The notes: generated by a model from the letters alone, not told the origin. A DNA stretch of 64,000 bases from Poa pratensis (GCA_947311845.1 CAMZMU010000069.1:10481424-10545423), one strand, 5' to 3'. Shown: positions 24,881 to 38,480, counted from the first letter of the stretch. Made by a program: numbers and translations.

Positions 24881-25611
24881 TAATATGTAAAACAATACAG
24901 ACGATGATCAAAGCAAATTAGCTTGGACATATTCGGTTACAACCTCCAATACCTAATCGGCTTCTCAACCTTTGTTTTATCAAACTTAACCTTAATCAAC
25001 TGGCGCCATGAACAAACCATGTCAAAATCTTTACCGGATACCAAGTGGGTATACTTTACCGGTGGAGCTTTCTTTTGGAGACCAAAAGCCAAAACACGGA
25101 GCACTAAGACAGAATCCACGACACGTGTACCGGACAAAGTCGTTATCATCGGCCTGCAGATCATACATCATACACGAGCCTGAATGTGATCTCTGACGGA
25201 GTAATTTGTCCTAAACAGTTCCTTGTGGGACTTTCAGCCAATTTTGTATATTTAAAAACTTTCAACCAATTTTGTCCATTTCATGTCGCGCCAAGCAAGT
25301 TGATGTTGTTCAGTTGTTGGACAGCAGAGAGCGGTTTTTTTTTAGCCCGGGCTATATGTGGCCTTTTATTTTCAACATTTAAACATAAATTTTAAAGTCC
25401 TAAAAAATTCTGAAAAAAATATGTGCATCTAGACATGGTTATATCCTACACGTAAAATATCAACCCAAAATTAGCTGGTTTATGCTACATAAAAAAAAAA
25501 ATTGTAAATCTGAGTGTGTACAATTATAGTGTGTCAAAATTTCTCTTTTTTTCGTAGCCCGAAACAGAAAAAAATCGGATTGAAAATTTGTACAATTATA
25601 GGATACAGTTT
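24881..25611. other. Intergenic, no gene seen
   Basis: AT-rich stretch with long A and T runs and no coding or splice signal that I can support. Confidence 0.5.
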
Positions 25612-25614
25612 TAA

Positions 25615-28105
25615 GAGTATCTCCACTCGCGGCGCACAACCCAATCTAGGTTTTTTTATGAAAAATTCAAATGAGAGGGTCATTAAATAATGGCGGGAAA
25701 TCGATGTTCCAACCGCCAACGGCCATGGTAGGCAACAAAGTAAGATTTTTGGCCACAAACTGGCCATAAATTAAGAGTTTTGTCCGCGATCGGGCACACT
25801 AGGCCACAAACTCGAAGTTGGGCCATCAAAATACGCCAAAATATGCCGGGAGATGTCATGCCGGCCATAGGTTGTCGCCGCCGCTAGTCTAGATGGTGTC
25901 GCCGGGCTGGGACACGTAGCCGGCACCAGGCTGGGTCAGGTCGGGGTCCTCGTCGGACTGGCCGTCGTTGCCGTCGGTCGCTGGTGGAACGAGCCCAAGC
26001 TCTTGCAGGATCGCGGCGCGGAACATGTTGTGTGCCTCCCTCGCCAGCGGGTACATGCCGGAGACGTCGGCCGTCAAGATCAAGAAATCTTGGCTCCGCT
26101 TCTTGACGGCCGCTTTCTTCTACTCAAGGTCGATCTTGACGTCGGCCCTTTGCATCAAGGTCGCTCACCTTGCGTTGTTCTCGTCGCGTCTCAAGGTCGA
26201 GTTGGAGGAGACCTCAGCGAGAACCTTGTCGATGGACGACTGAACCATGTCCGTCTTTGCCGCCGCTGCCAAGGCCGCCTTCGCCTTCTTGTTCCCGACT
26301 GGCCGCCCCTCTGAGTTTTCCGGATTGGCGTTGGCATTGGCGCGGCCGTTCTTGTTTAGAGTCTTCCGGTGCGCCTTCCATTTCTCACAATTCTGGAGAA
26401 GCTTGTAGCAATGCATCAAACGAAAGTCTTTCTCCTTGTTGAGGTTCGGTACAACACAAAGGCGTCGATGATCTACAACAAAGGAAGCCGAGGTTGATCG
26501 CAAGCCGACGACGATCAAAATAAGACGACGGAAGCAAAAAATCATCAAGGGGATCGCAAGCCGACGTTCACCTGATCCGACAGGCCCTTCCCGCTCTCTT
26601 GTCGATCGCGGATGTTCTCATGGCAGCCGTGGAACTTGTTGACGACGCGTTGAACGATGCACCACCTATGCTCGATGACGCCTCGGGCGTGCTCCATGGG
26701 CACCTTGTAGTACTCCTTGGTGAACCGGCGCTCGTCGAACTCGTCCTTGATCCTCGACCAGTATGCGGTGCTTGTCTGGTTCACGAGGAGGATCGAGCAG
26801 CCGGTAGTGATGGCCTTCCATGATTTGACCATGCACTCATCCTCCTTGGTCGTCCAAATTGTGCCACGGCTGCCCTTCTTCTTCGCATGTGCGTCCTCGC
26901 CGGACACAGCATCATTCGCGCTCTCGTCCTCGTCCTCCTCGTAGTACTCGTCATCCTCGCCGCACTCGTCGTCATCTTCTTCGGCGCCATTGATAAGGTC
27001 GGTCATGATGTCGGTGTTCTCCTATGCACATAAAACAACTCCGGCGGTCACGACTCGCCTATGAACACGTCTGTCCTATGCTGAACACGGCATCATACCA
27101 GGGTGAGATCGGTGATATCGAGGGTCATTCCGTCGACCACATGGGAGGCGCCTGCGTCGAACGAAAGGCTACGACCGGCCTGGGCGTGCATCTGTACAAC
27201 GGGTTGTTTCCGCAACGCCGGCGACTCCAGATCGACGGTCTGGTTTAGATCGAGGCTGCACGACGGGAAGATGGTGTTGGGGTCGAAGCCGCCGTGGTAC
27301 TGCTACTGGCTTTCGCCGTACTCGGGGGAGAACTTGGAGCGGGGCGTGCCGGCGGCGCTGTCGGCGAAGAAAGACGAACTCGACGGCAAGCTGCCGATCT
27401 TGCATCGCAGAGGGGCACTGCTCTCTTGGCTTCCTCCCATGACGAAGGCTTGGTTCAAGGCGGCGACGGTCTTGTTCATGGCGGCGATGCTCTTCGCCGT
27501 CAATGGCGGCGGCGGCGGGTCGAGCAGATTCCGGGCTCTCTGCTTCACGCGACGGCCGCCACGGCTCTGCGTCTCCAATCGGCGCCGGAGGACGTCCAGG
27601 TCCCAATCGTGCTGCGAGATCCCCTCCGGCTTTTCCTTGGGCGGGGGAGGGGGGCTTTTGCTGCTTGGCAACGACCAACGTCTTCCCCGCTGCTTTCGTC
27701 CTCGCCGCTGCCTTCCCCCTTCTCCTTTGGTACCTTGGGCACAGCTGGCGGCGCCATGGAAACGGAGGCGCGCGGCCGCGGCGCGAGGGTTTTTTTTTGG
27801 CGGGAAGAGTGGCGGGAAATGAGATTTGGGGGAGAAATTGGAGGGAAGCCGGCATATATTGCTTTTGCCGAGTCACTGGCAGGCGTGGCTCGCGCGTCGG
27901 AGGGGTAGGTGGCGTCACGCGCCATTGTGTCCGGGGCCGCCCGAGCTCTACCCAAAATGAGGGCGTGGGCTGGGCGTGCCGGACCGAAAACTGGGCCGCA
28001 CCGGACACAATTCGAGTTTGGGCGCCGCGAGTGGGGGCGAAAATCTGTTCGGCACGCTCCAAAAGCGTTTGGGCGGTCGTTTGGATGCCCAGACTGGAGA
28101 TGCTC
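25615..28105 (-). mobile_element. PIF/Harbinger-like DNA transposon, transposase absent
   Basis: Terminal inverted repeats GAGTATCTCCACTC (25615) and GACTGGAGATGCTC (ending 28105) are flanked by TAA at 25612-25614 and 28106-28108. TIRs of the GAGCATCTCCA type and a TAA/TTA duplication are typical of the PIF/Harbinger superfamily. The 2.49-kb interior carries remains of a Myb/NAM-associated ORF on the minus strand but nothing resembling the DDE transposase, so it is a non-autonomous or deleted copy. Confidence 0.8.
25889..27757 (-). pseudogene. Decayed Myb/SANT-like, NAM-associated ORF of the Harbinger-like element
   Basis: From an ATG at 27757 the frame starts MAPPAVPKVPKEKG, but similarity to the expected Lys/Ala-rich and Pro-rich N-terminus jumps frame by about 27700. 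It continues as HDWDLDVLRRRLETQSRGG and NKTVAALNQAFVMGG to a stop near 27140. A second coding part (about 27006-26570) holds an acidic run, then WTTKEDECMVKSWKAI and YWSRIKDEF of a SANT/Myb-like DNA-binding domain, and a third (about 26450-25889) has CYKLLQNCEKWKAHR, SEGRPVGNKKAK and a C-terminal helix interrupted by an in-frame TAG at 26121. Introns may explain some breaks, but not the stop. Such proteins accompany Harbinger transposases and bind element ends. Confidence 0.7.
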
Positions 28106-28108
28106 TAA

Positions 28109-28632
28109 ATATATGCATATTTATTTTCAGAATTTTTTAACACTTTGAACTCCGACAACTCTAGGACAACGCATCTGTCGAAACTGACACTCCGGACATG
28201 ATCTCTCTCCCCTACGAGAATCTACATGATCGAGCTGTCGCGATCCGTACCTGATGCACACTGATTTCAGATGTAGGGTACGATGGGCGAAGGCATCGAT
28301 CCTTTGCTGCCAGCTAGGTATAGTGGGCACCCAGTAGACATCCGGATTTGGCATCCCTACCCTACGATGGGACGCAGATAGAAGAATAATTTAGCGCACG
28401 ATCGATCGCTCTCTGTTGCTATCAGCAGTGGGGAAAAGCATTCGGCGCGTTCATATATGACAAGAAACTTTGCCGGAAAATAAAATCAGACTAAAAAACC
28501 ACGTGAAAGTGGAACCCGGACTGAAAGAGCACGTGAGAAGAATCTGGTAAACGGATGGTTGCCATGAGCTCGTCATAACGTGTGTACGTAACAACTCATC
28601 AAGGTAGTTAATTATGTCCTACTATTATAGTA
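28109..28632. other. Short spacer between the Harbinger-like element and the Helitron
   Basis: No gene or repeat identified. It contains the left flank of the Helitron insertion (A at 28632 on the plus strand, T on the element strand). Confidence 0.5.
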
Positions 28633-28639
28633 CTAGTAA

Positions 28640-30480
28640 TTGTGCACGTGCAATGCACGTATTGTTCTTTTTACCTAAAAAAAAGTTGTCATCAAATATG
28701 TATATATATATGTAGTGTAAAAATTTCTACTTTTACAAAGTATCCGCAAAATTTTGGATATTCGGTATTAGTAAAAATTATGCAATAACTTTAACTCTTC
28801 CTCGCAACGATATATTATACAAAAGAAACTATTTCTCTCCACGATGTCAACACATGTTTCTTACTTAAATCACCTTGCATATGCCGTTTCCGAACTTTTT
28901 GTCCAGCTCTGATTTTTCATAAACGATACAGATACCATACGCATTGTAGAAAACTCTGCGCATACTGTTGCCTTTAAAACAAATCTAGCTCAATGCAACA
29001 TGCATGCACCCAGCGCCAGCAACTGCTCTCAGCAAGTTGCTAAGCAGAGAATCTCAGATTGAGCATGGAAAACACCATTCTAAATCAACTTAGAAAATCA
29101 CGACAGGCAAGCTAGCAATCACAGAATAACCATACTTGATGACCGCAGTGCAATTAAATTCTAGTAGGAACAGAACTTCCGATCCAAAACGATATCCCCA
29201 CGAAACTTGATTGACTGATAAATGATGTACACAAGACCAAATCAAGTCCAGCAAGAATTACAGTCTAGAATGGCTCAGAAGACGCATCAGACAAAGACAG
29301 TGAAACAGTTCATTACACCAATTTCAGCGTACATATTAAAAGATGACTAAACAATTACTCACATGTGATAGAATACATGGACGTCTTCTTACACACAATT
29401 GCTCTATTCGGACCACAATATGTATGGCGACTATTCCAACAACATATTTCAGATTGGCAGCCGTGTACAGATACCCTCAAAATCTTACACGTCTTCTTAC
29501 ACACCACTGTAACAGAATAGATGATCCATGATATGCCTTGTCAAACTCATGCTTTCGGTGATAGCTTGTATCTTCACAAACATCTACACGGTGTCCTGGA
29601 AGATTACCCAGTTCAGGCCTCCAAACCCGGTCCTCTCCAGCAGCATGTATGTTATTGACACCTGCAAGCATTGCACCATGGTTTAGAATTTTAGTTACAG
29701 ATTAATCATTTGTCTGTTTACGCGCATAATCTAAACATTTTTATAGCAACCCAAATGCGTGAGAGAAAAGCTAAATGACAAAGGATTGAACTTTTTTATT
29801 ACGAAGATGGCAAGTTTCATGACAGAAGTTGTATAAAAAGTAGTACAAATATAGATGCTTTAAGTGTTTGTACTGACATACAATCCTTCCAGGTTGCCAG
29901 GTTTCAGAGATAATGAGCAAAACCATGTACCTAACAGATCTGACCACAAACAAATTACATTTTGCCAGGTTTGACTAAAGAAATTCCTAAACCAATGAAA
30001 ATATAAAGATGAGTCTTTGCAATGTAACGTAACAGTGCTAATGGAAAAGTAAGCAATGCAAATATAAATGGTCGTGGAAGCAACAATTGAAGCAAAGCCC
30101 AAAAAATGAGTGTAACAGCCAAGAAAAGAATGATATGATCTTATCAACCATTTGATCAACTCCATCTTTCCCATGAAAAAGATGTAATGAATATACACAG
30201 GCATGTTTCACATTTTTATTCTCTAATTTTCATTCATGGAAGAATGTAACAGAAACGGAACAGCAAGATTGTCGAAAAAAAACTTGTAGTCGTAAGAAAC
30301 TGTACAAATCATCAAGACGTGTGTGAGAAATCTCCTATTTCATAGCCGTGTCACAGAACTGCCGAAGGTGCTGCATAACACGAACACAATGGATATAAGA
30401 AAAAGATAAAGGAGCAGCATGAAAATAAGATGAGTAATATGAAAACATTAAGTAATTCGAAAATACCAACATGAAAGAAG
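28640..30480. other. Helitron 3' region without coding signal
   Basis: About 1.8 kb between the helicase stop and the 3' hairpin. It is AT-rich and shows no ORF or captured gene fragment I can recognise. Confidence 0.5.
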
Positions 30481-30511
30481 AACAAACCTGTTTCATTCCT
30501 CCAATACATCC

Positions 30512-33500
30512 CTATACACAATGTTCTTTGTGCTTTTTCCTGTCATCAATGTCTTTATTTGGCTTGGCCAAAATCCGAGTGGTTTGCCTTGACACACCCC
30601 TGGACAGCGCAACATAAAGCTGGCCATGAGAGAACACTGGCTCCGGGAGGTAAATACCAACATTTGGAATCGTTTGACCCTGGGCTTTGTTGATGGTCAT
30701 GGCAAAACTCAACCGGATCGGAAACTGTTTCCTCTTGAACTTGAAAGGAAGTGAAATGTCCTCCGAGGGCGACAAAGGGATCCTCGGTATGAACACTCTA
30801 CATCCAGCATGTTGTCCACCAACAATCTCGGCATCGATTGCATTATGTTGGAATGCTCTAATCATCAATCTTGTTCCATTGCACAACCCGTTGTGAGGGT
30901 CGAGATTTCGGAGAAGAATGACAGGACAATTAACTTTGAGTTTCAAGACATGCGGGGGCAAACCATTTGGAGTGATGGAGTTTAGATAGTCAATTGTGTA
31001 GTTCTTGTGTGCATCATCCTCGACGGAGTCAAAGCTATAATATATCTTTTCTCGGCCAGGAAACCTATGGATCATCTTTTTATTCAGATCGTCCACATAT
31101 TCATTCTTGGTTGAAAGAATCGCACGTGAGCTCATGTAAGCCGCCGATGTGGCATTCTCATGAAGCAACGGGAAGATATCTTCGATAAGCTTGTTGACTG
31201 GTTCTTCAGTGGGAGCATAGGAATAACAATGTCATCTGGAAGACGTACGTAATCGGCACCGATCGTCTCTTCTGTCCCTTCACCAATTCTCAAGAGGTAA
31301 CTGGAGAACCACGGGTCGGTCTGTGCCCTCATATTACGCTTGAGGCGTATCTTCCTAACCTTCTCCCACAAATAAGATCTCTGTAGCGTGGCGTCAGTGA
31401 TCTGCGCTCTCGTCCCACGGGTCACCACGGGAAGGACCTGTCTAAAATCTCCTCCAAACACCACGACCTTCCCACCAAATGGCAAATCACATTCCATGAT
31501 GTCCTGTAGGGACCTGTCAAGTGTCTCCACTGTTTGACGCTTTGTCATGGCAACTTCGTCCCATATTATCAAAGATGCCCTAGCAAGCAGCTTTGCGGTA
31601 CCACTCTCCTTGGTGAAATTGCACGTGCTGCTGTCGGTGAGCCTAATTGGAATTTTGAACCGGGAGTGGGCGGTGCGTCCACCAGGCATGATCGATGCTG
31701 CTATACCAGAAGTTGCAGTTGCAATAGCTATTTTGCCCAAGGAACGAACCTTAGCAAGGAGGCCTTGTATAGGTACGTCTTTCCCGTGCCACCCGGACCA
31801 TCGACAAAGAAAATCTGGCTCTTGTTGTTGACGACATGAGAGAGGATTTCATCAAAACCAGCACGCTGCTCTTTGTTAAGAGTTGTAAACAAATTTACGT
31901 CGGCTTTGTCGAAAATGACCGACAACTCCTCTTGAACCTCTCTATATTCACCGCTAGAACACTCGTCATCAACAGGATCCAAATCCGGGAGGCCATAACA
32001 TTTTATATCCTTCCCCATGGAGTGCACCAGATCCCTAATGTCTCTAAGGACCATCTGCTCTACTGCAGCCAGGTTGGAGTGGTTACGACGGTAGTCCTCA
32101 GACATTGCCTCGAGGTGCTTCTCCCACAATGATCGGATTTGGGTCACCTCGCAAAACACCAGAATGGTTGCGAAAAGCCTTCTTAGAGCATATGGCATCT
32201 GGAAAGTAGCAGACTCGGTCAAGCAGTCATCAAGGGACTTGTCAGTCTCTATCAGACCTCTTTCCTCACACGATTCTCTGAAAGTCGAGCACCGCTGGCC
32301 ATGCACAGTTCTCAAATCCTCAAATGATGTTGCACCTCTGACATGATGCATGAGCACTCTCAAAAAGTACCTCTCACCTTCAGCAGGATTCGCATACACA
32401 ATTCTTCCAACCTGCCCCCGCCCCCTTAGTTTTCTTCGCTGCCACTTCTTGGTACCCTTAATCCACCTATAGAACTCCGGGAACTCTTTGTACAAGAAGT
32501 TCCTCGCGCAAGGGTCCACCTGGTTCATCTTGAAATATTCAGTGAGCATGGTCCTGGAAGAAGCGGGCCTGCTGACGACATCATGTAGACTATCGCCCTC
32601 TTTGAATGCAATAGTCTGCATATTTTCCAAATGGAGCTGAAGTTGGAGAACAGAAGGAGAGATACCGAACATTGGAAAAGCACAAATCCTGTAGACCGCC
32701 TCTTGTGGCCCCACAAATCTAGCATCTCTATACTGTTTAATCTCATTGATTACTCCACCATCTACATCAGCTGCTGGGTCGACTGAGAATGACGCACGAT
32801 CATGTCCTTTATAGATATACTTGAATAAATACTTAACTGCCTTGATGCTAGAGCAAGCTTCAACATTGATGTGACAATTGTACCGCATAAGCAGACCAGG
32901 GTTGTATGGGACAACCCATCTATTATCCAGTTCAGCTCCTCTGACCTTCACTATAGGACCATCTCGTCTCCTCCTGTAGATAGGGTATGAGTCCTTTCCT
33001 TGCTGCGTAGCATCACAGAACTGCCGAGGATAACGAAATCGGCATTCACCATCTATCATGCAAGGACTGTGTTTCCGAAGAGCACCACAAGGACCGTGTA
33101 GCATATGCTTCACCACCAGAGCATGCAATACAGGGTACCTATCCATGTCAGGGATTTCTGCTGATATCACCTTGTCATACTCGTCTGGGTTTGTTAGCTT
33201 GCTGTCCGAGCGCATGATCAGAAGCATGTGTTCATGTGGCAGCCCCCTCTTTTGAAACTCAGTAACATGGACATATGAAGCAACCTCACCAAAGTACTTC
33301 TTCTGGATCAAAAGTTCTTTCATACTACGCAATTTGGCCCTATAAACTCTCGCCACAAGGTCTGGACGGTCTTGCGGTGTCTGCCCGGGTTCAAGCCTGG
33401 ATGTAATCTCCTCCCAGTGCGGGTTGCAAGTCATGGTGATGAAATAATCAGGCTTCCCATACCGCTGGACTAACGCCATTGCATCAAGAAATCTCCGCTG

Positions 33501-36500
33501 CATGTCTCGGTCACCACCTGGAAAAGTCCTGGTAGCACAATTCTCTTGCCAACCTGAGAACCACGTGTCTCGCCCGCATCCATGACGTCAACAACACCCT
33601 AACAAACAGATGAATCAAAACTTGAGTAGTTGGTAAACGGAAAAGGTTTCTTGTTGGAAGGCTAGCCGATGAACCTTTTTATTCAATATAGAACGTTTTG
33701 ATACCTGGTATAGATCGGCACGAATGAGTTTCTGATTCTCAGGCTTAGAGTAGAAATCAAGTCTCATGGTCTCCATCTTGATATACATGTCAACAGCCCA
33801 TTGCTGGAAGCCGCGTGCACCAAATAATATAATGTTAAAAAGGTGTTTTCTGCATTGTAGTTTGAAACAGTAGTACTCCCTTGCGCTGACAAATTTTCTG
33901 GACTTTCCAGCATCGTCACCATCCTCCTGGTCCTCTTCACCATCTAGGACACGGTTCAAAAAAGAACTCATCAGTAATGATCAAGGAATAAAAACGTGAA
34001 CACGTTAGAAGCATCAGGACAATTACCTGCTGCATCATCCGTGTTTGATTCATCATGTACATTTGAAGTACGATCTAGAACTGGGAAGTCCTCACCCTCG
34101 GTCCCATCCTCGTTGTTCTCTTCAACCACCGGAGCCTCTCCATCGTATGGCATCCAACGGTTCCATCCAGTTTCCCCTCCGGAAAGAATAATGGATATGC
34201 CAAAGGATCATAGCAACCATAGTATGCTCTGATGTATATGGGACGATCACCTTTGCCATGCAAGACAACTTGCCTATCAAAAGTGTTTTGTGGATCGCTC
34301 CCTTCGACCCACATCGCAGCCACCTGGGAAGCTGTAGGAGCATTGTACCTTCGTTGGTCCAGCCTTATGTCCGTGTTCAATGAAATCTTATATTCTTCTG
34401 TATTTGGAAGAGAGCCCATGCTCTTAAAAACCTGCACATACGGGTTGTCTTTAAGTATGTCTAGAATCTTCCGTATGAGATTTATATCAAGATCCGGAGA
34501 CCGCTTTGCTCTATGTTCCAAGGTTTCATCAGTATCATAGATGTAGAGCTGCAGATGTCTAGGACCTTGACCACCGGGCACCAGATCATCCGCCTTATAG
34601 TACAATGCCCCGTGTGCACAGAAGGTATATACACCGGTTTTCGCCGCGTTGCTGACCCGAGGATCGAGGGTGACCGCAAGGCTTGTGAAAGAAAGTGGCT
34701 GTTGAAATACCTTATGTGCTTTCTAAAATATTTTGCATCATCATCAACCTGACTTGTAAACAACCGGCGCAACTCCGCAGGAACTTCAGGGGTAACTATC
34801 TTGACCTTTCCATTTCTGCAACAGAATGCGGGACCCTCAAATTGGATCCTACTTGCCCCACAGTGTTTGCAATCGGTACTGCTCTCAAAACATGATGCTT
34901 GGTTGGTAGATTGTGGTACACGTAGTCATAAGGATCCACATTCTGGTTACTCGGAGCAACACCACTTGTCACTCTCCACGAATCAAACACATCTCCTGCC
35001 AAGATATAATAGATGAAGGTCAAAATTAGATACGCAAAATTTGTTATCAGAATACATCCATCTTAATAACTGTATCCAAATAATTTACCTTGGCCACGAT
35101 AAATCCTGGACTCATCATCATCATCATCAAATAATGAGTATTGTTCATGTAGCTCAAAGTTGCATGTAGTATCAGAATCTTCATCACCTGTTTGAACAAT
35201 GACCAATCTGTATAGGTAAATGTGTATGAACCAAATGAAACGACAACCAATATTTTTTTGCATCTTAGGGTCCAAAAAATAGGTACTCCATTTTACCTTC
35301 CGATGCAGCATAGTGTTCAGTTGGCTCAAAAATTTCAGTAACATTTGTAGCCGATCTGTGAGACCCCTCCACGGAAATAACACCCTTCTGTTTGTGATCA
35401 ATATTAACCCTGCTTACAGCTGCAAAAAAATTATGTAGGCACACATGAAATAATTAAGGCAGCAAGCATAGTCTATTATTATAAACTGAATCAAATCGGC
35501 TGTTTGTACCATTTGTTTGTACAGAAGTCGGCGATATATGAGACACTTCCACAGAATTAACACCGATATGATTTCCAGCATTTTTTTCTTCGCGGGCAAT
35601 GCGTAGCATCTGTAAAGAAGTCGCCTTTTGTTGAGGCGTCAATCTAGCAGATGATATGATACCCTGTCGAGTTTGATTATAAGATGAGCCAGGACGGTTC
35701 TCCATGTTGGATATCCCTGCAGGAGTACATGAGAAATATGAGACGACTCCCTCAGGAAAGCATTATCAGACTCCATAATTTGTGAGAGCGGGGTAGATAA
35801 ATGGCTGCATTAAATGGCTGCATTATTTTATTTTACCTTCCGGTGCAGCATAGTGTTCAGTTGGCTCAAAAATCCCTGTAGCGTCACAGTCCTGATGACT
35901 GTATATGCCATCTGCAAGATTCATAAGAGTAAGAAGAAACACATGTTAAATCAGATCATCTATTTTATATACGAAGGCTGTAGTAAAACGTAAACTAAAC
36001 ATTATTTATTACCATGCAATATAGCACCCTGTTTAATTGGCTCGAAAATCCCTGCATGATCGGTTTCATCATCACTGTTTGTGTTTGTGTCACCTGGAAG
36101 ATGCCCAAATTACAACCCCAAAATGAAGCGAATATTATTATACTATCTGGAGGTGGGACAATACCTGTTCCATGATTTTTGGATGGCTGTGCTTGTACAA
36201 TCGGTGTGCAAGGTGACGTGATTGCCCCAGTAGGTGTGCCAGCAGACGCAGGTACAATACCATCACGGGCAGACATTGTCCTGTTTTGACGTATGCATTT
36301 TTTATACTCACGATTTTTGTGCAACCGCACGTCCCTCTGTTCATCTGGCATTAATGAGTACCGTTCCCTTTTCCGCTGCCGTGTCTGCTCTGAAGAGTCA
36401 CGCTGCCTTTTATTCTCTTCATGTGCGCTTCTCGCAATGAAGCTATATTGCTCCTTCCCTTTTACAGATGTAGAGTCATGCTGCAATTTTTGGAGGCTTG

Positions 36501-37803
36501 TCCACTGTGGCAGATAATTATCATCTCTATGAAGCCAGTCACTGTCATCGTCGGCAATCAAAGTTGTCTCGAAGCATAATGTGTGAAGATCCATGTTCAT
36601 GTTCTTGCTGGAACATGCAGATCCAATATCCCCAATACCTGAAGTAGACAATGTGAAACACATAGTTTGAGCATTCAGCATACGATATTTTGTATAATAT
36701 ATAAATTAGAAAGAACTGAGGTATGAATGCTGAAGGTTATTACCAAGTGTACCATTTGTATTTGTGTTGGTTACGTTGCTCAATGGGGTACGTTGTGAAC
36801 CATGACAGGAAAGCACCGATGGTTGAGATAGATGTACCCCATTAAGGCCTAGAATTAAACAAAATACATGTAATCAGTTTTCCATGTATACTGGTTATGC
36901 AATACAAAAACATGCCAATACCTAAAGTAGACAGTGGGAAACATATAGCTTGTTCTGTCAGCATATGATTATTGCTATTAAGTATCGGTGAAAACTGTGG
37001 TGTGAGTGTTGAAGGTTCTTACCAAGTGTCCCATTTTTGTGTGTGTTGGTTACGTTGCTCAATGGGGTACGACGGGAAGGCGCCGATGGTTGAGACACAT
37101 TCACACCATTAACACCTACAAATACATTGGAGATGAAATCATCAGTATTCATATAAATGGAAATATGCAATACATGTTTTATAAATAAATCAGTATTTCA
37201 GGTTGACATTGAGAAACAAATATGTTAGATTGACCTCCTGCAGGTGTTCTGCATTGCAGTTGGGTGACTCCGCTTTGTCCAGTGGGTGCTGCATCACATA
37301 AGATGTTTTGGTCAACATGAGCCGATGACTGATTCTTAAGCTGCTGTGATTGGCGCTGGCGCTTTAAAACTTTGTCTTTATTGGCTGCATAATACTCCCT
37401 ATCCTTCCTCCTTTTGATCTCTTTAGGATCTGCATATATCACAGAAAAATCAGTATTTCGTACATAAATATGGCATACGAAAACATGTCATATATATGTT
37501 GCGAGTTTAGAAAACATCACCTCCTGCACATATAGTGTTTTCGTCATTCACGGTAGCTAATGATTGTTTTTTAAGCTCACGTGATTGGCGTTGGCGACTC
37601 AAAATCTTATCTTTATTTTTTGCATAATATTCCCTATCCCTCTGCCTCTTAGCCTCTTTAGGATCTGCATCGATGTCAGCTATATGTTATGCATATATGA
37701 CCCAATTAGGACATGAATAGTACATCACTGCAAATTGTTGGTAGTTACCTTGTGGTTTCCCATTGGTTATGTCCTCAAATGGAATATGGTTCGAAGATGA
37801 CAT
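30512..37803 (-). pseudogene. Helitron RepHel protein gene (HUH nuclease plus PIF1-like helicase), frameshifted
   Basis: An N-terminal ATG at 37803 begins a series of short exons (about 37800-34990), several of them repeated modules, e.g. KRxxDREYYAxNKDK. The core begins near 35000 with zinc-binding CKHCGA. It continues with the Helitron_like_N region, the Rep block (YFITMTCNPHW, the HUH-type GLPHEHMLLI, the Tyr motif KYLFKYIYKGHD) at 33503-32800, and helicase motifs GPGGTGKT (Walker A, about 31790), IIWDEVAM, GGDFRQVLPV and INKAQGQT, ending at a stop at 30512. A proper intron lies at 33599-33704. Frame is lost by single bases near 34695, 34177, 33535, 31760 and 31218. The protein would nick and unwind DNA for rolling-circle transposition. 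Confidence 0.85.
35270..37690. repeat. Duplicated micro-exon modules in the Helitron N-terminal region
   Basis: Three module types are repeated: 37325-37435 with 37553-37670 (KDKVLKRQRQS versus KDKILSRQRQS coding units); 36735-36850 with 37010-37118 (GGTTACGTTGCTCAATGGGG units, coding RTPLSNVTNT); and 35298-35335, 35838-35875 and 36010-36050 (CAGTTGGCTCAAAAAT units). Each copy keeps its own splice-site context, so the exons themselves appear to have been amplified. Confidence 0.75.
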
Positions 37804-37924
37804 ACTTGTGTTTTCGAATTAGTGAACAATAGTGTGTCCCTGCAAATGATCGTGGTTTAAAACCTCATTTGGAAATGATTACAATGGTGGTATAAATATG
37901 ATGACGAAGATTGTGGCAGCAAGA

Positions 37925-38480
37925 AGACTCTGAACGCAAATACCTCCCTGAAACCAGCTTCGCATAATTATTGATGATGAATAGCTAAAAATTAAGGATG
38001 ATATGGAAATCAATAAATCAAGTTTTCCATGCAATTTGTGACAGGGACGCAAATATTCAGTCAAAATAAGGATGATATGGAAATCACTGATCAAGTTTTG
38101 CATGCAATTGCTGACAGGGAGGAAAACTATTCAGAACTTTGAATGGTGATGATACAGTAATTTCAATTGTTATGATGCAGTTTGACGGATGGTGTACAGA
38201 GTGCAAATCATACTCCAAACGCAAATACCTCCCTGAAATCAGCTTCCCATAATTATTGATGATGAACCAATTAAGAGACCCAGATTTTTTGCGTTCACAA
38301 CAAAAATAAAAATTAAGGATGCTATGCAAATCAATAAATCAAGTTTTGCATGCAATTGGTGACAGGGAGGCAACTATTCAGTCAAATTAAGGATTAAGGA
38401 TGATATGCAAATCAAGAAATCACGTTTTGCATGCAATTGGTGACAGGGAGGAAGTATCCAGAACTTTCAATCGTGATGCA
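37925..38480. repeat. Tandem duplication (~285 bp) with inner repeats near the Helitron 5' end
   Basis: ACGCAAATACCTCCCTGAAA with the following TAATTATTGATGATGA occurs at about 37937 and 38220. Each is followed by two copies of an inner unit ending TGCATGCAATTGGTGACAGG (about 38025, 38100, 38343, 38425). It lies between the first coding exon and the 5' terminus. Confidence 0.85.

Noticed and set aside
27169..28062. Overlapping long frames on both strands in the GC-rich Harbinger interior
   Set aside because: Mutually exclusive frames with no domain except the Myb/NAM-like fragments already annotated.
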